From positions 1 through 55,047 of the forward strand of contig DJQM01000015.1 in NCBI GenBank assembly GCA_002437585.1: DNA of 55,047 bases, in the 5' to 3' direction. The notes beneath the pieces are model-generated. The model saw nothing but the letters and a program-made list of their open reading frames with translations, did no database searches and was not told the DNA's origin. Positions 22,411 to 31,085 of this stretch are shown piece by piece. A program made the translations under genes and the position numbers. This DNA is from Clostridiales bacterium UBA6386 (GTDB lineage: Bacteria; Bacillota; Clostridia; Oscillospirales; Oscillospiraceae). Each line of letters begins with the position of its first letter. The stretch's first letter is position 1.

Positions 22411-24084
22411 TTACTTTTCCTCCGGCGGGACGCAGGCATAGCCCCGCGCCTTCCAGTGCGCCTCGAACTGATCCAGGGGCATGGGCTTTGCGAAGAAGTA
22501 GCCCTGGACGTAGTCACAGCCCGCATCCTTCAGCCGATCCACCTGCCCCCGGGTCTCCGCGCCCTCGGCCACGATTCCCAGATGCAGCCGGTGACCCATG
22601 GCCACAATGTCGCCGAGAATGCTCTGCACCTCAGGCTTGCCGGTCTCGTTGCAGACGAACTGCATATCCAGCTTCAGAATGTCCAGCCGCAGCTGACCCA
22701 GCATGTTCAGCGACGAATAACCGCTGCCGAAGTCGTCCATTTCAATGGGGAAGCCCCGCTGCCGCAGCTCCTTCAGAGTCGTCACAATCCGGCTGGCGTT
22801 GTCCACATAGGCACTTTCCGTGATCTCCAGGTGGAGATATCTGGGATCCACGCCGTACTTTTCCACAAGACCGGTGAACGCCTTCACCAGATCCTGCTGA
22901 TAGATATCCGCCCGGGAGATATTCACGGAAATGGGGATCATGGGATGGCCGTCCTTTTTCCACTGACCCAGCAGCTGACAGGTCTTTTCCCACATGTACT
23001 GGTCAAGCCGGGGGATGAAGCCGTTCTTTTCAAACAGGGGGATAAACTCCCCGGGAGACATGAAACCCCACTTGGGATGGATCCAGCGCGCCAGTGCCTC
23101 GGCACCGGCGATGCAGCCGTGCTTCAGGCTGTACTTTGGCTGGAGGTACACCACGAACTCCTCATTCTGGAGAGCCGGCTCCATAGCGTCGGTGATGGCC
23201 TGCTCCCGGAGAAGCTTTGCCCGGAGGGCATCGTCATACACCGCCAGGAACTGATTGTATTTTCCCCTGATGCTGCCCACGGCCAGAAGCACCCGGTCGC
23301 ACATCTGCTCCACCTGGACGGTGCGGTCGGTGATCTCGTAAACGCCCCAGCGGAGCACCACCCTGTGATTCAGCGCCTCCGGCTCCAGATCCTTCCCCTC
23401 GCCGGTGATCCACTGGGAGCTGGCCTCCTGAAGGAACAGGAACCGATCCGCGTCGAACCGGCCGCAGAAGCCGTCCTCCCCCGCCATTTCCCGCAGGATG
23501 TCGGCAAGGGTCACCAGCAGCCGATCCCCCTCCCGGGCGCCGAAGGTATCGTTGAATAATTTGAAGTTTTCCACATTTACGCAAACGATACAGTAGCGTT
23601 TGTCCGGGTTGGCGTCCAGCCGCTCCCGGAGCTTGCGGTAGAAAAATTCCTTGGTATAGACCCCGGTGAGCCGGTCGTACTGGAGCAAATTCACAATGGC
23701 CGCGCTCTCCCGGAGCTTGATGAGGCTGGCCGCCCGGTGAAGGATCACCTGGGGCCGGTAGGGCTTTGGCACGAAGTCCGTGGCTCCGTGGGAAAGAGCC
23801 GCCACCTCGTCCTCCTCGCTGTTGGACTGGGTGGTGACGATGACGGGAATCAGGGACAGCTCCGGATCCTCCCGGATGATATCCAGCAGGGAATAGCCGT
23901 CCATGACAGGCATCATCACATCCAGCAGGATCAGAGAAATTTCCTCTCCCCGCTTCCGCAGCAGATCCAGTGCAGCCTGACCGTTCTGCGCCTGCAGAAC
24001 ATCATAGCTTTCCTCCAGAATCGCGCTCAGAACCTCCCGGTTCAGCGCGTTGTCCTCCACAACCAGAATCTGTTTGCGCCGCAT
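22411..24084 (-). CDS. response regulator with degenerate GGDEF and intact EAL domains
   Basis: 557 residues from ATG 24084 (GGGGGAG upstream). Receiver domain (5-120): QILVVEDN with the acidic pair, phosphoacceptor Asp in LILLDVMMPVMDG, and KPYRP lysine. GGDEF-like domain (about 140-285): DRLTGVYTKEFF is normal, but the GGDEF site reads FDADRF, so cyclase activity is unlikely. EAL domain (about 305-550): EALARW, NISRAD, EITES, DDFGSGYSSL, LKLD, VAEGAET and QGYFFAKP, all the metal- and catalysis-linked motifs. It should degrade c-di-GMP when phosphorylated or GTP-bound. No histidine kinase gene is adjacent. Own promoter and terminator, so it is a single-gene unit. Confidence 0.92.
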   Translation of the reverse strand: MRRKQILVVEDNALNREVLSAILEESYDVLQAQNGQAALDLLRKRGEEISLILLDVMMPVMDGYSLLDIIREDPELSLIPVIVTTQSNSEEDEVAALSHGATDFVPKPYRPQVILHRAASLIKLRESAAIVNLLQYDRLTGVYTKEFFYRKLRERLDANPDKRYCIVCVNVENFKLFNDTFGAREGDRLLVTLADILREMAGEDGFCGRFDADRFLFLQEASSQWITGEGKDLEPEALNHRVVLRWGVYEITDRTVQVEQMCDRVLLAVGSIRGKYNQFLAVYDDALRAKLLREQAITDAMEPALQNEEFVVYLQPKYSLKHGCIAGAEALARWIHPKWGFMSPGEFIPLFEKNGFIPRLDQYMWEKTCQLLGQWKKDGHPMIPISVNISRADIYQQDLVKAFTGLVEKYGVDPRYLHLEITESAYVDNASRIVTTLKELRQRGFPIEMDDFGSGYSSLNMLGQLRLDILKLDMQFVCNETGKPEVQSILGDIVAMGHRLHLGIVAEGAETRGQVDRLKDAGCDYVQGYFFAKPMPLDQFEAHWKARGYACVPPEEK

Positions 24085-24173
24085 AGACTCATCTCCCCCT
24101 TCCCCTGCCGTCCGCCGGGCGGCAGCCTTCGATAGCATTCCTGTTTTTCTATACTTTTTCTATACTATTTATA

Positions 24174-24202
24174 ATCATATCATTATGCCGCCGGCAAATC
24201 AA
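24174..24202 (-). promoter_or_regulatory. promoter of the EAL response regulator
   Basis: Minus strand: TTGATT (24197-24202), 17-base spacer, TATGAT (24174-24179). It leaves a leader of about 80 bases. The rest of the 24203-24480 gap holds a small GCAAGGG/CCCTTGC hairpin near 24312-24329 and nothing else I recognise. Confidence 0.65.
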
Positions 24203-24481
24203 GTACCTGTTTTATGGATTGCCGGGGAATCTGCATCGTTTACACACGGTAAATCACAAAATATGGTTTCCTGACGGCAGCGACGGAAGCTCTCCTCCGC
24301 CTGCCGGGTCCGCAAGGGAGTCCCCTTGCCCCGCCGTGCCATACTTTATTTATATACGAGCAATATTTTTCGGCTATGTTATCCTTCCGATTTGCAGGAT
24401 TTTTGGTGTGTTCTTGCATACTATTGTGCTGATTGCCTAAAATCGGCCAAGATTTTTTCACATTGGCGTAAGAATTCACAA

Positions 24482-24510
24482 TTGCAATTTCAGAATTCAT
24501 CCGCTATAAT
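24482..24510 (+). promoter_or_regulatory. promoter of livJ
   Basis: TTGCAA (24482-24487), 17-base spacer, perfect TATAAT (24505-24510), about 55 bases before livJ. No T-box or other riboswitch motif is seen in the leader. Confidence 0.8.
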
Positions 24511-24572
24511 TGCTTCCATAAAGACAGATGTCCGTTCGACACGGATATCCGTCCAGATGGGAGGAAAAGAAT

Positions 24573-25778
24573 ATGAAAAAAATCTTAGCAGTCCTTTTGA
24601 CCGTATGTATGCTTCTGTCCCTGACCGCCTGCGGCGGCTCCGGCAGCGGTTCCGCCTCCGGCGAGAAGGTCATCAAGATCGGCGTGTTTGAGCCCTCCTC
24701 CGGCGACTCCGCCTCCGGCGGCAAGAAGGAGATTCTGGGTATGCAGTACGCCAACAGTCAGACCCCCGAGGTCACCCTGGGCGGGCAGACCTATAAGATC
24801 GAGCTGGTCTACGGCGACAATGGCTCCTCTACCGACAAGGCTCCCTCCGCTGCCTCTTCTCTGGTCAGCGCAGGCGTCAGCGTGGTGCTGGGCTCCTACG
24901 GCTCCGGCGTTTCCATTGCCGGCGGCCCCAAGTTTGAAGAGGCCGGCATTCCCGCCATCGGCGTGACCTGCACCAACCCCAACGTCACCGCCGGCAACAG
25001 CTACTACTTCCGGATCTGCTTCCTGGACAACTTCCAGGCTGACGTGCTGGCCAATTTCGCCATGGATAAGTTCAGCGCCAAGACCGCCTACTGCCTGGGC
25101 GAGACCGGCAACGAGTATGACCAGGGTCTGATCGCCTTCTTCAAGCAGGTCTTTGAGGCCGCCGGCGGCAAGGTCATCACCGACTCCTTCCCCACCGGCA
25201 ACTCCGACTTCGGCTCCTACCTGAACAAGGCCAAGAGTGAGAATGCCGATGTCATCTTCACCCCCGTGTCCATCGCCTACGCCGTGCAGATCATCAAGCA
25301 GGCCGCTTCCCTGGGCATCACCGCTCCCTTCCTTGGCTCCGATACCCTGGACGACAACATGGTTCTGGAAGCCATCAAGGGCACCGACCTGAAGCTGTAC
25401 GTCTCCACCTTCTACCAGGAGGGCGGCTCTCCCGAGTTTGATGAGGGCATCAAGAAGTTCATCAACTCCAGCAGCGAGAACCTGGCTGCCAACGGCGGCA
25501 ACGACACCATCTCCGCCGTCACCGCCATGGGCTATGACGCCTACTATGTGGCACTGGAGGCCATCAAGAAGGCCGGCTCCGGCGACAAGGCCGCCATCAT
25601 GAAGGCTCTGCCCGACGTGACCTATGACGGCGTTTCCGGCTCCATCGCCTTTGACTCTCAGGGCGACGCCATCCGGGACACCGCCTACATCAAGACCGCC
25701 AACACCACCGACGGCACCTGGGCTCTGGAGACTGTCCAGAAGGGTTCCTCGACCGCCGAGACCGAACCCAGCACCTGA
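24573..25778 (+). CDS. livJ: branched-chain amino-acid ABC transporter, binding lipoprotein
   Basis: 401 residues. It starts at ATG 24573 with GGGAGGAA upstream. The lipoprotein signal MKKILAVLLTVCMLLSLTAC ends in a lipobox (Cys20), followed by a Gly/Ser linker. The mature part is a type I periplasmic-binding fold of the LivJ group: KIGVFEPSSGDSASGGK, YGDNGSSTDKAPSAASSL, VVLGSYGSGVS, and the C-terminal YDGVSGSIAFDSQGDAIRD. It captures extracellular amino acid (Leu/Ile/Val by family) for LivHMGF. It uses strongly biased codons, suggesting high expression. It is separated from livH by a 175-base structured gap, so it is probably made in excess of the permease parts. Confidence 0.93.
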   Translation: MKKILAVLLTVCMLLSLTACGGSGSGSASGEKVIKIGVFEPSSGDSASGGKKEILGMQYANSQTPEVTLGGQTYKIELVYGDNGSSTDKAPSAASSLVSAGVSVVLGSYGSGVSIAGGPKFEEAGIPAIGVTCTNPNVTAGNSYYFRICFLDNFQADVLANFAMDKFSAKTAYCLGETGNEYDQGLIAFFKQVFEAAGGKVITDSFPTGNSDFGSYLNKAKSENADVIFTPVSIAYAVQIIKQAASLGITAPFLGSDTLDDNMVLEAIKGTDLKLYVSTFYQEGGSPEFDEGIKKFINSSSENLAANGGNDTISAVTAMGYDAYYVALEAIKKAGSGDKAAIMKALPDVTYDGVSGSIAFDSQGDAIRDTAYIKTANTTDGTWALETVQKGSSTAETEPST

Positions 25779-25802
25779 TCGCTCCAAAAAACCGAATCCT
25801 TT

Positions 25803-25824
25803 GGCGGGGGTCTGTACCCCCGCC
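25803..25824 (+). terminator. intercistronic hairpin (partial terminator) after livJ
   Basis: A perfect 9-bp stem GGCGGGGGT/ACCCCCGCC with CTGT loop, 24 bases after the livJ stop, with only a weak T tract 12 bases further on. By position it may allow partial termination or protect the livJ mRNA 3' end, giving more binding protein than permease. Confidence 0.6.
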
Positions 25825-25845
25825 TAAGGTCGTATTTTCCTGTTT

Positions 25846-25909
25846 CCGGAGGAAAGCCGCTCAAGTTAACCGGCTACGGTTGCGCAAGGTCTGCGCGGCC
25901 TTCCTCCGG
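25846..25909 (+). promoter_or_regulatory. long hairpin upstream of livH
   Basis: The arms CCGGAGGAA-A-GCCGC (25846-25860) and GCGGC-C-TTCCTCCGG (25895-25909) pair over 14 of 15 positions around a 34-base loop. The 5' arm holds a GGAGGAA that is masked when folded. It lies 45 bases before livH; role unknown. Confidence 0.5.
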
Positions 25910-25953
25910 GAGCAGCTGCCAGTCAAAAATGTAGAAGAACTGGAGGTTCCCCT

Positions 25954-26859
25954 ATGGATCAACTGCTATCGACGGAGTATATCGTATCCATTCTGCTCAG
26001 CGGCATCTCCCTGGGCGGTCAGCTGGCACTCATCGCCATCGGCTACACCATGGTTTACGGTATTCTGCGTCTGATCAACTTTGCCCACGGCGACGTATTC
26101 ATGGTGGCCGGTCTGCTGGGTATTTATGTTTCCGCCGTCCTGCCGATGTACATCGCGATTCCCATCGTAATTGTGCTAACCATCGGGCTGGGCTTTTTCA
26201 TTGAGCGAGCCGCCTACAAGCCCCTGCGCAGCGCGCCCAGAATGTCCGTCATGATCTCCGCCATCGGCGTGAGCTATCTGCTCCAGAACACCGCCACCTA
26301 CGTCACCGGCGGCCAGCCCATGACCTATCCCACCATTGAGCTGCTCAGCCGGACGGTGAACATCTTCGGCACCTCCACCAAGCTGGTGGTCATCCTGACC
26401 CCCATTCTGGTGCTGGTGCTCATCGTGGCTCTGACCACCCTCATCAATCACACCAAGATCGGCATGGCCATGCGGGCGGTGTCCAAGGATTTTGAGACCG
26501 CCCGGCTCATGGGCATCAAGATCAACAGCGTCATTTCCATGACCTTCGTCATCGGCTCCGCCCTGGCGGTGGTTGGCTCCATTCTCTACTTCACCACCTA
26601 CCCCGCCATCACCCCCACCGCCGGTGCCATGCCGGGCCTGAAATCCTTCGTGGCCGCGGTGTTCGGCGGCATCGGCTCCATTCCCGGAGCGGTGATCGGT
26701 GCCTTCCTCATCGGCATCTGCGAGACCATCATCAAGGGTCTGCCCTCCAGCTGGAACGTGTCCGTGTTCTCCGATGCCTTCACCTTCGCGCTGCTGATCG
26801 TCATTCTCACCTGCAAGCCCACGGGCCTGTTCGGCGAGAAGGCCACCGACAAGGTTTAA
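25954..26859 (+). CDS. livH: branched-chain amino-acid ABC transporter permease
   Basis: 301 residues, about eight membrane helices, LivH type. Typical phrases: MDQLLSTEYIVSILLSGIS, YTMVYGILRLINFAHGDVFM (the LINFAHG signature), ERAAYKPLRSAPRMSVMI, and the EAA-like coupling loop KIGMAMRAVSKDFETARLMG. The end IGICETIIKGLPSSW is also typical. It forms the translocation path with LivM. GGAGG precedes the ATG; 13 bases separate it from livM. Confidence 0.95.
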   Translation: MDQLLSTEYIVSILLSGISLGGQLALIAIGYTMVYGILRLINFAHGDVFMVAGLLGIYVSAVLPMYIAIPIVIVLTIGLGFFIERAAYKPLRSAPRMSVMISAIGVSYLLQNTATYVTGGQPMTYPTIELLSRTVNIFGTSTKLVVILTPILVLVLIVALTTLINHTKIGMAMRAVSKDFETARLMGIKINSVISMTFVIGSALAVVGSILYFTTYPAITPTAGAMPGLKSFVAAVFGGIGSIPGAVIGAFLIGICETIIKGLPSSWNVSVFSDAFTFALLIVILTCKPTGLFGEKATDKV

Positions 26860-26872
26860 GGAGGCAGTCACT

Positions 26873-28096
26873 ATGGATAAACGCAATCACGCAAAGGATT
26901 TCCGGGCGGTGCTGTGCGTGGCCGGCCTGCTGGCACTGATGATTATTCTGGAGAACATCAGCGCCTGGATTCCCGGAATGCCCGCCGTCTTCTCTCCCAC
27001 CAGCCAGCTGTTCACCGTGCTGAAAAAGGGCGCGGTGTACTCTCTCGTAGCCGTGTCCATGAACCTGCTCAACGGCTTTACCGGCCTGTTCTCTCTGGGC
27101 CAGGCGGGCTTCATGCTGCTCGGTGCCTACACCTACGCCATCCTCACCGTTCCCATGGCCGCCAAGGAGCAGGTGTACTACCTGTACGGCGGCAGCGCGG
27201 TAAAATTCTCCCTGGTCGATCTGTTCCAGGGCATCTTCGGCGCCGCCGGAGCCGGCGGGGCGGTAGCCCTGATTCTGGCCGTGCTGGTGGGCATCCTCTG
27301 CGCCGGTCTGGTGGCCGCCCTGTTCGCCGCCGCCATCGGCACCCCGGTGCTCCGGCTGAAAAGCGACTACCTGGCCATCGCCACTCTGGGCTTCGCGGAA
27401 ATCCTGAGAGCCCTGTTCCAGTGGCAGACCCTTGGCCCCATCACCAACGGCGCCAACATGCTCAAGAGCTTCCCCACCTTCGCCGACTTCAATATCAAAA
27501 ACGCTTCCGGCGAGGTTGTTCTCCGGCTGAGTACCTTCGTGCCCATGCTGCTGGCAATTCTGTCCATCACCGTCATCGTGCTGCTGATCCACTCCTCCTA
27601 CGGCCGTGCCTTCAAGGCCATCCGGGACGACGAGGTGGCCGCCGAGGCCATGGGCATCAATCTGTTCAAGCACAAGATGCTCTCCTTCGTCATTTCCAGC
27701 TTCTTCGCCGGCGTGGGCGGCGCGCTGTTTGCCATGTATGTGGCCAACGCCCAGGCCAAGGTCTTCACCTCCACCATGACCTATGAGATTCTGCTCATCG
27801 TGGTCATCGGCGGCATCGGCTCCGTGTCCGGCTCCGTCATCGCCTCGTTTTTGTATGTGGCCTGCTCCGAGTGGTGGCTCCGGTTCCTGGACGCGGAGAC
27901 CTACATCGGCTCCTTCAAGGTGCCGCTGCTGCGCAGCGGCTTCCGGATGGTGGTCTTCTCCGTGGTCATCATGATCATCGTCCTGTTCTTCTCCAAGGGC
28001 ATTATGGGCGACAAGGAGCTGACCTTCGAGAGCATCGGCAACTGGCTGAAAAAGCACAAGAAACCCAAGCCGGTTCCGGCGGAAAAGGAGGGCTGA
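26873..28096 (+). CDS. livM: branched-chain amino-acid ABC transporter permease
   Basis: 407 residues, longer than many LivM proteins because of a 40-60-residue insertion (about 85-140, VYYLYGGSAVKFSLVDLFQG) between early helices. Family marks are LLNGFTGLFSLGQAGFMLLG, RLKSDYLAIATLGFAEILR, the coupling loop GRAFKAIRDDEVAAEAMGI and VVIGGIGSVSGSVI. It ends in a basic tail (KKHKKPKPVPAEK). AAGGAGG precedes ATG. Confidence 0.95.
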   Translation: MDKRNHAKDFRAVLCVAGLLALMIILENISAWIPGMPAVFSPTSQLFTVLKKGAVYSLVAVSMNLLNGFTGLFSLGQAGFMLLGAYTYAILTVPMAAKEQVYYLYGGSAVKFSLVDLFQGIFGAAGAGGAVALILAVLVGILCAGLVAALFAAAIGTPVLRLKSDYLAIATLGFAEILRALFQWQTLGPITNGANMLKSFPTFADFNIKNASGEVVLRLSTFVPMLLAILSITVIVLLIHSSYGRAFKAIRDDEVAAEAMGINLFKHKMLSFVISSFFAGVGGALFAMYVANAQAKVFTSTMTYEILLIVVIGGIGSVSGSVIASFLYVACSEWWLRFLDAETYIGSFKVPLLRSGFRMVVFSVVIMIIVLFFSKGIMGDKELTFESIGNWLKKHKKPKPVPAEKEG

Positions 28097-28099
28097 GTC

Positions 28100-28951
28100 A
28101 TGGAAGAAAAAATGGTTCTCCGGATGGAAAACATCACCATGCAGTTCGGCGGCGTGGTGGCCGTGAACAACCTGTCCCTGGACGTGCCGGAAGGCCAGAT
28201 TGTGGCACTCATCGGCCCCAACGGCGCGGGCAAAACCACCGCCTTCAACTGCGTCACCGGCGTCTATCAGCCCACCAACGGCCGGGTGGAATTCATGGGG
28301 CAGACCATGATCTGCAGCCACCCCACGGGCAAAATGAAAAAGACCTATTTGGGTTCCGACAAGGACAAATTCGCCTCCGAGAAAATCGTGTATCCCACCC
28401 CTGATCGTGTGGTGCGGCTGGGCATCGCCCGTACCTTCCAGAACATCCGGCTGTGGAAGAGCATGACGGTGTTTGAAAACGTGCTGGTTGCCAAGCACAT
28501 GCGTGCCAAGCAGAACGTATTTTCCGCCATTTTCCGGCTGAACGCCAAAGAAGAAGCCCGGATGCGCTCCGAGACCATGGAGCTTCTGAAGGAGCAGGGT
28601 CTGGAGCAGTACAAGGACGAAATCGCCACCAGCCTGCCCTATGGCCTCCAGCGTCGGCTGGAGATTGCCCGGGCATTGGCCACGGAGCCGAAGCTTCTGC
28701 TGCTGGACGAGCCTGCCGCGGGCATGAATCCCCAGGAGACCCAGGAGCTGGCGGACTACATCCGGGAGATCCGGGATAAGCACAATCTGACGGTGCTGCT
28801 CATCGAGCACCACATGGATCTGGTCATGAAGATTTCCGACTACATCTATGTCATCGACTTCGGCAGCGAGATCGCCCGGGGGGTGCCCAAGGACGTGCAG
28901 CACAACAAGCGGGTCATCGAGGCCTATTTGGGGGTAGCGGAAGATGCGTAA
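28100..28951 (+). CDS. livG: branched-chain amino-acid ABC transporter ATP-binding protein LivG
   Basis: 283 residues. Walker A GPNGAGKTTAFN (39-50), Q-loop IARTFQNIRLW, signature LPYGLQRRLEIARAL (degenerate, as usual in LivG), Walker B LLLLDEPAAGMNPQE and switch His in LIEHHMDLVM. It has about 30 extra residues (PTGKMKKTYLGSDKDKFA) before the Q-loop compared with E. coli LivG. It starts 3 bases after livM and overlaps livF by 8 bases. Confidence 0.95.
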   Translation: MEEKMVLRMENITMQFGGVVAVNNLSLDVPEGQIVALIGPNGAGKTTAFNCVTGVYQPTNGRVEFMGQTMICSHPTGKMKKTYLGSDKDKFASEKIVYPTPDRVVRLGIARTFQNIRLWKSMTVFENVLVAKHMRAKQNVFSAIFRLNAKEEARMRSETMELLKEQGLEQYKDEIATSLPYGLQRRLEIARALATEPKLLLLDEPAAGMNPQETQELADYIREIRDKHNLTVLLIEHHMDLVMKISDYIYVIDFGSEIARGVPKDVQHNKRVIEAYLGVAEDA

Positions 28952-29651
28952 TATTCTGGAAATCCGGGACTTACAGGTTCATTACGGCGGCATCGAGGCC
29001 GTCAAGGGCATTTCCCTGGACGTGCCCGAGGGGCAGATCGTCACCCTGATCGGTGCCAACGGCGCGGGCAAAAGCTCCACATTGCGGGCAATCGCCGGCC
29101 TCGTCAAGCCCAGCGCGGGCACCATCACCTTCCGGGGGGAGGACATCACCGGCAAGGATTCCAACCTGATCGTCTCCCGGGGCATTACTCTGGTGCCTGA
29201 GGGTCGGCGGATCTTCCCGGACATGACGGTGCTGGAAAACCTGAAAATCGGCGCGTATCTGCGCAAGGACGACCTGACCGAGGACTTGAACTGGGTCTAC
29301 GACCTGTTCCCCCGGCTGAAGGAGCGTTCCTGGCAGGCCGGCGGCACCCTGTCCGGCGGCGAGCAGCAAATGCTGGCCGTAGGCCGGGCGCTGATGAGCC
29401 GCCCCAAGGTCATTATGATGGACGAGCCTTCCCTGGGTCTTGCCCCCATCATCGTCCGGGGCATTTTCGACATCATCAAGGAGATCAATAAGCAGGGCGT
29501 GACGGTGCTGCTCATCGAGCAGAACGCCAACATGGCTCTGAAAACCGCTGACCTGGGCTATGTGATGGAGACCGGCCGGATCACCCTGACGGGCACCGGC
29601 GCGGAGCTACTGACCAACGAGGCCGTCAAGGCCGCGTACCTGGGAACTTAA
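28944..29651 (+). CDS. livF: branched-chain amino-acid ABC transporter ATP-binding protein LivF
   Basis: 235 residues. Walker A GANGAGKSSTLR, Q-loop LVPEGRRIFPDMTV (the LivF-specific PEGR motif), signature LSGGEQQMLAVGRALM, Walker B VIMMDEPSLGLAP and LLIEQNANMAL. The C-terminal end LLTNEAVKAAYLG is the family signature. Last gene of the liv operon; a terminator lies 100 bases downstream, after a palindromic repeat. Confidence 0.96.
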   Translation: MRNILEIRDLQVHYGGIEAVKGISLDVPEGQIVTLIGANGAGKSSTLRAIAGLVKPSAGTITFRGEDITGKDSNLIVSRGITLVPEGRRIFPDMTVLENLKIGAYLRKDDLTEDLNWVYDLFPRLKERSWQAGGTLSGGEQQMLAVGRALMSRPKVIMMDEPSLGLAPIIVRGIFDIIKEINKQGVTVLLIEQNANMALKTADLGYVMETGRITLTGTGAELLTNEAVKAAYLGT

Positions 29652-29677
29652 GTTTCGATTATCCGTCAATCGAATCT

Positions 29678-29725
29678 GTAGGGGCGACGATTCGTCGCCC
29701 GCGGGCGGCCATTGGCCGCCCCTAC
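29678..29725. repeat. GTAGGGG-type palindromic repeat (family 3)
   Basis: 48 bases beginning GTAGGGG and ending CCCCTAC, with two internal hairpins: GGGCGACGA/TCGTCGCCC and GGGCGGCC/GGCCGCCC. The same class recurs at 36391-36416, 48268-48345 and inside the transposase remnant (36753-36778). Confidence 0.75.
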
Positions 29726-29752
29726 ATCCACCAAACGTGGAAATACGCCATT

Positions 29753-29787
29753 GGGGCTGTTGCAATCTGTTTGCAGCAGCCCCTTTT
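29753..29787 (+). terminator. terminator of the liv operon
   Basis: A 13-bp stem with one G-U pair (29753-29765 with 29771-29783), 5-base loop and TTTT tail. Confidence 0.85.
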
Positions 29788-29810
29788 CGTATATTCAGAA
29801 GCCTACGCGT

Positions 29811-29881
29811 GTCATTGCGAACCATCGTATCACGCATGTCATTGCGAACCAGTGACCGATGTCACTGGTGTGGCAATCCGC
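29811..29881. repeat. family 2 palindromic repeat, rearranged
   Basis: Two tandem GTCATTGCGAACC ends (29811 and 29838) followed by CAGTGACC-gatg-TCACTGG pairing and TGGCAATCCGC. It looks like a family 2 copy with a duplicated end. Confidence 0.65.
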
Positions 29882-29887
29882 ATCTCA

Positions 29888-29914
29888 AAACCTTCTCCTG
29901 AAAGGAGAAGGTTT
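29888..29914. other. perfect 12-bp hairpin
   Basis: AAACCTTCTCCT and AGGAGAAGGTTT separated by GAA. No T tract follows. It lies 25 bases before the XRE promoter and could be an operator, a worn terminator or the end of the repeat before it. Confidence 0.4.
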
Positions 29915-29939
29915 GTCACTATCTCAAATCCCGGCCGGA

Positions 29940-29968
29940 TTGCATTATGCTTCTTTCTATGGTATTAT
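29940..29968 (+). promoter_or_regulatory. promoter of the XRE/secreted-protein cluster
   Basis: TTGCAT (29940-29945), 17-base spacer, TATTAT (29963-29968). It leaves a leader of about 110 bases before the regulator. Confidence 0.65.
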
Positions 29969-30084
29969 CTCACCAAAGCATTCACCCGGCAAAAAACGCC
30001 TTATGCAACTGCCAGTTGCGCAAATGTAAACTCGAAGCGGTTTCTTTTTCACCGGTTTTCGGTTATAAAAGGAGGTACAAACAC

Positions 30085-30594
30085 ATGAATTTACCCGAAA
30101 GACTTGCCTCCCTGCGGAAGGAAAAAGGTCTGAGCCAGCTGGAGCTGGCAGATGAAATGAATGTCACCCGTCAGGCCATCTCCAAATGGGAATCCGGCAA
30201 CGTGATGCCCAACCTGGACAATCTGATTTATTTGAGCAAATTGTACGGCGTGACCGTCGATTCTCTGATCGACGACGTTCAGGATGCGTCACCGGAGCCT
30301 GCGCCATCCGAACCCACATCAGCCAAGCCCAGTCCTTCCGGCGAAGCGATCTCCGAGCCTAGGCCTGTCGAGAGCCTCAGAAAGGAAAATCCGATCCTCA
30401 CATTCCTGAGAAAGTACGGCTGGTTCACAGCTTTTATCCTGACCTTGATCGTAGCACTCATACTCCTGGCCTGCCTGCTGAAGATGCGCAGGCTGTCAGA
30501 AGACCATGTTTATTCCTTCCAGGAGGTATCAACTTGTCGTGAAGGCGATGACGATGGGTACTCCAAGGGAACTTTTTCCCTTGATGGGTTCTAA
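30085..30594 (+). CDS. membrane-anchored XRE-family transcriptional regulator
   Basis: 169 residues from ATG 30085 (AAAGGAGGT upstream). Residues 1-65 are a Cro/C1-type helix-turn-helix: LASLRKEKGLSQLELADEM, NVTRQAISKWESGNVMPNLDNL. A Pro/Ser/Glu-rich linker (70-105) leads to one membrane helix (about 116-136, WFTAFILTLIVALILLACLL), then about 30 residues that should lie outside the cell. The layout suggests it senses something at the membrane. Three secreted-protein genes follow on the same strand and may be its targets; that link is inference. Confidence 0.85.
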   Translation: MNLPERLASLRKEKGLSQLELADEMNVTRQAISKWESGNVMPNLDNLIYLSKLYGVTVDSLIDDVQDASPEPAPSEPTSAKPSPSGEAISEPRPVESLRKENPILTFLRKYGWFTAFILTLIVALILLACLLKMRRLSEDHVYSFQEVSTCREGDDDGYSKGTFSLDGF

Positions 30595-30620
30595 TCTCAA
30601 AAAGAAAGGGGGTGAAAGAC

Positions 30621-31040
30621 ATGAAACTGCAAAAGATGTTCAACATGGTTCTTGCTTGTTTGCTGATCATCAGTTTAGCGACCCCCACTCATGCAACTGA
30701 GGTTAACAACTTCACTCTTCAGTCGGTTTCCACCAGCTTGGTTACACCTTACGCCTCAAACTCCTTTACGGTAAACATCTCTGCAAAAACGGAATTATCA
30801 GCAGATTCTTCCTTTTCGTTGAGTGCAGGGGATAAGGTTACAATCCAAGCTTCCTACTCGCCTACTTCCGCAAGTGTAGATTTTGGCCTGGAAGATTCAA
30901 GTGGTACATACTACTATTTCAGGGCTACGGGTGGCAGCATCAACAAGACCATGGAGGTTCCCGAAAACGGGAGCTATACGCTCAAAATTCGGAACAACTC
31001 GAACACATCGGTCAAGGTAACTGGCTTTGTCAAGTACTAA
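30621..31040 (+). CDS. secreted beta-rich protein of unknown function
   Basis: 139 residues from ATG 30621 (SD AAAGGGGGTG). Signal peptide MKLQKMFNMVLACLLIISLA with likely cleavage after THA (residue about 25). The mature part is rich in Ser/Thr/Val with alternating beta strands and ends GSYTLKIRNNSNTSVKVTG, like the pre-peptidase C-terminal or filament-type beta sandwiches. More A/T-rich and less codon-biased than its neighbours. I do not recognise a family. 26 bases after the regulator, so probably in its operon. Confidence 0.7.
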   Translation: MKLQKMFNMVLACLLIISLATPTHATEVNNFTLQSVSTSLVTPYASNSFTVNISAKTELSADSSFSLSAGDKVTIQASYSPTSASVDFGLEDSSGTYYYFRATGGSINKTMEVPENGSYTLKIRNNSNTSVKVTGFVKY

Positions 31041-31085
31041 AGGCCGACAGCCCCCAAACAAAAATAAATATCTAGGAGGATCATT

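Noticed and set aside
26807..28903. A long minus-strand open frame across livM and livG
   Set aside because: It is the complement of two well-supported transporter genes, rich in His/Gly/Gln as expected from antisense reading, with no domain.
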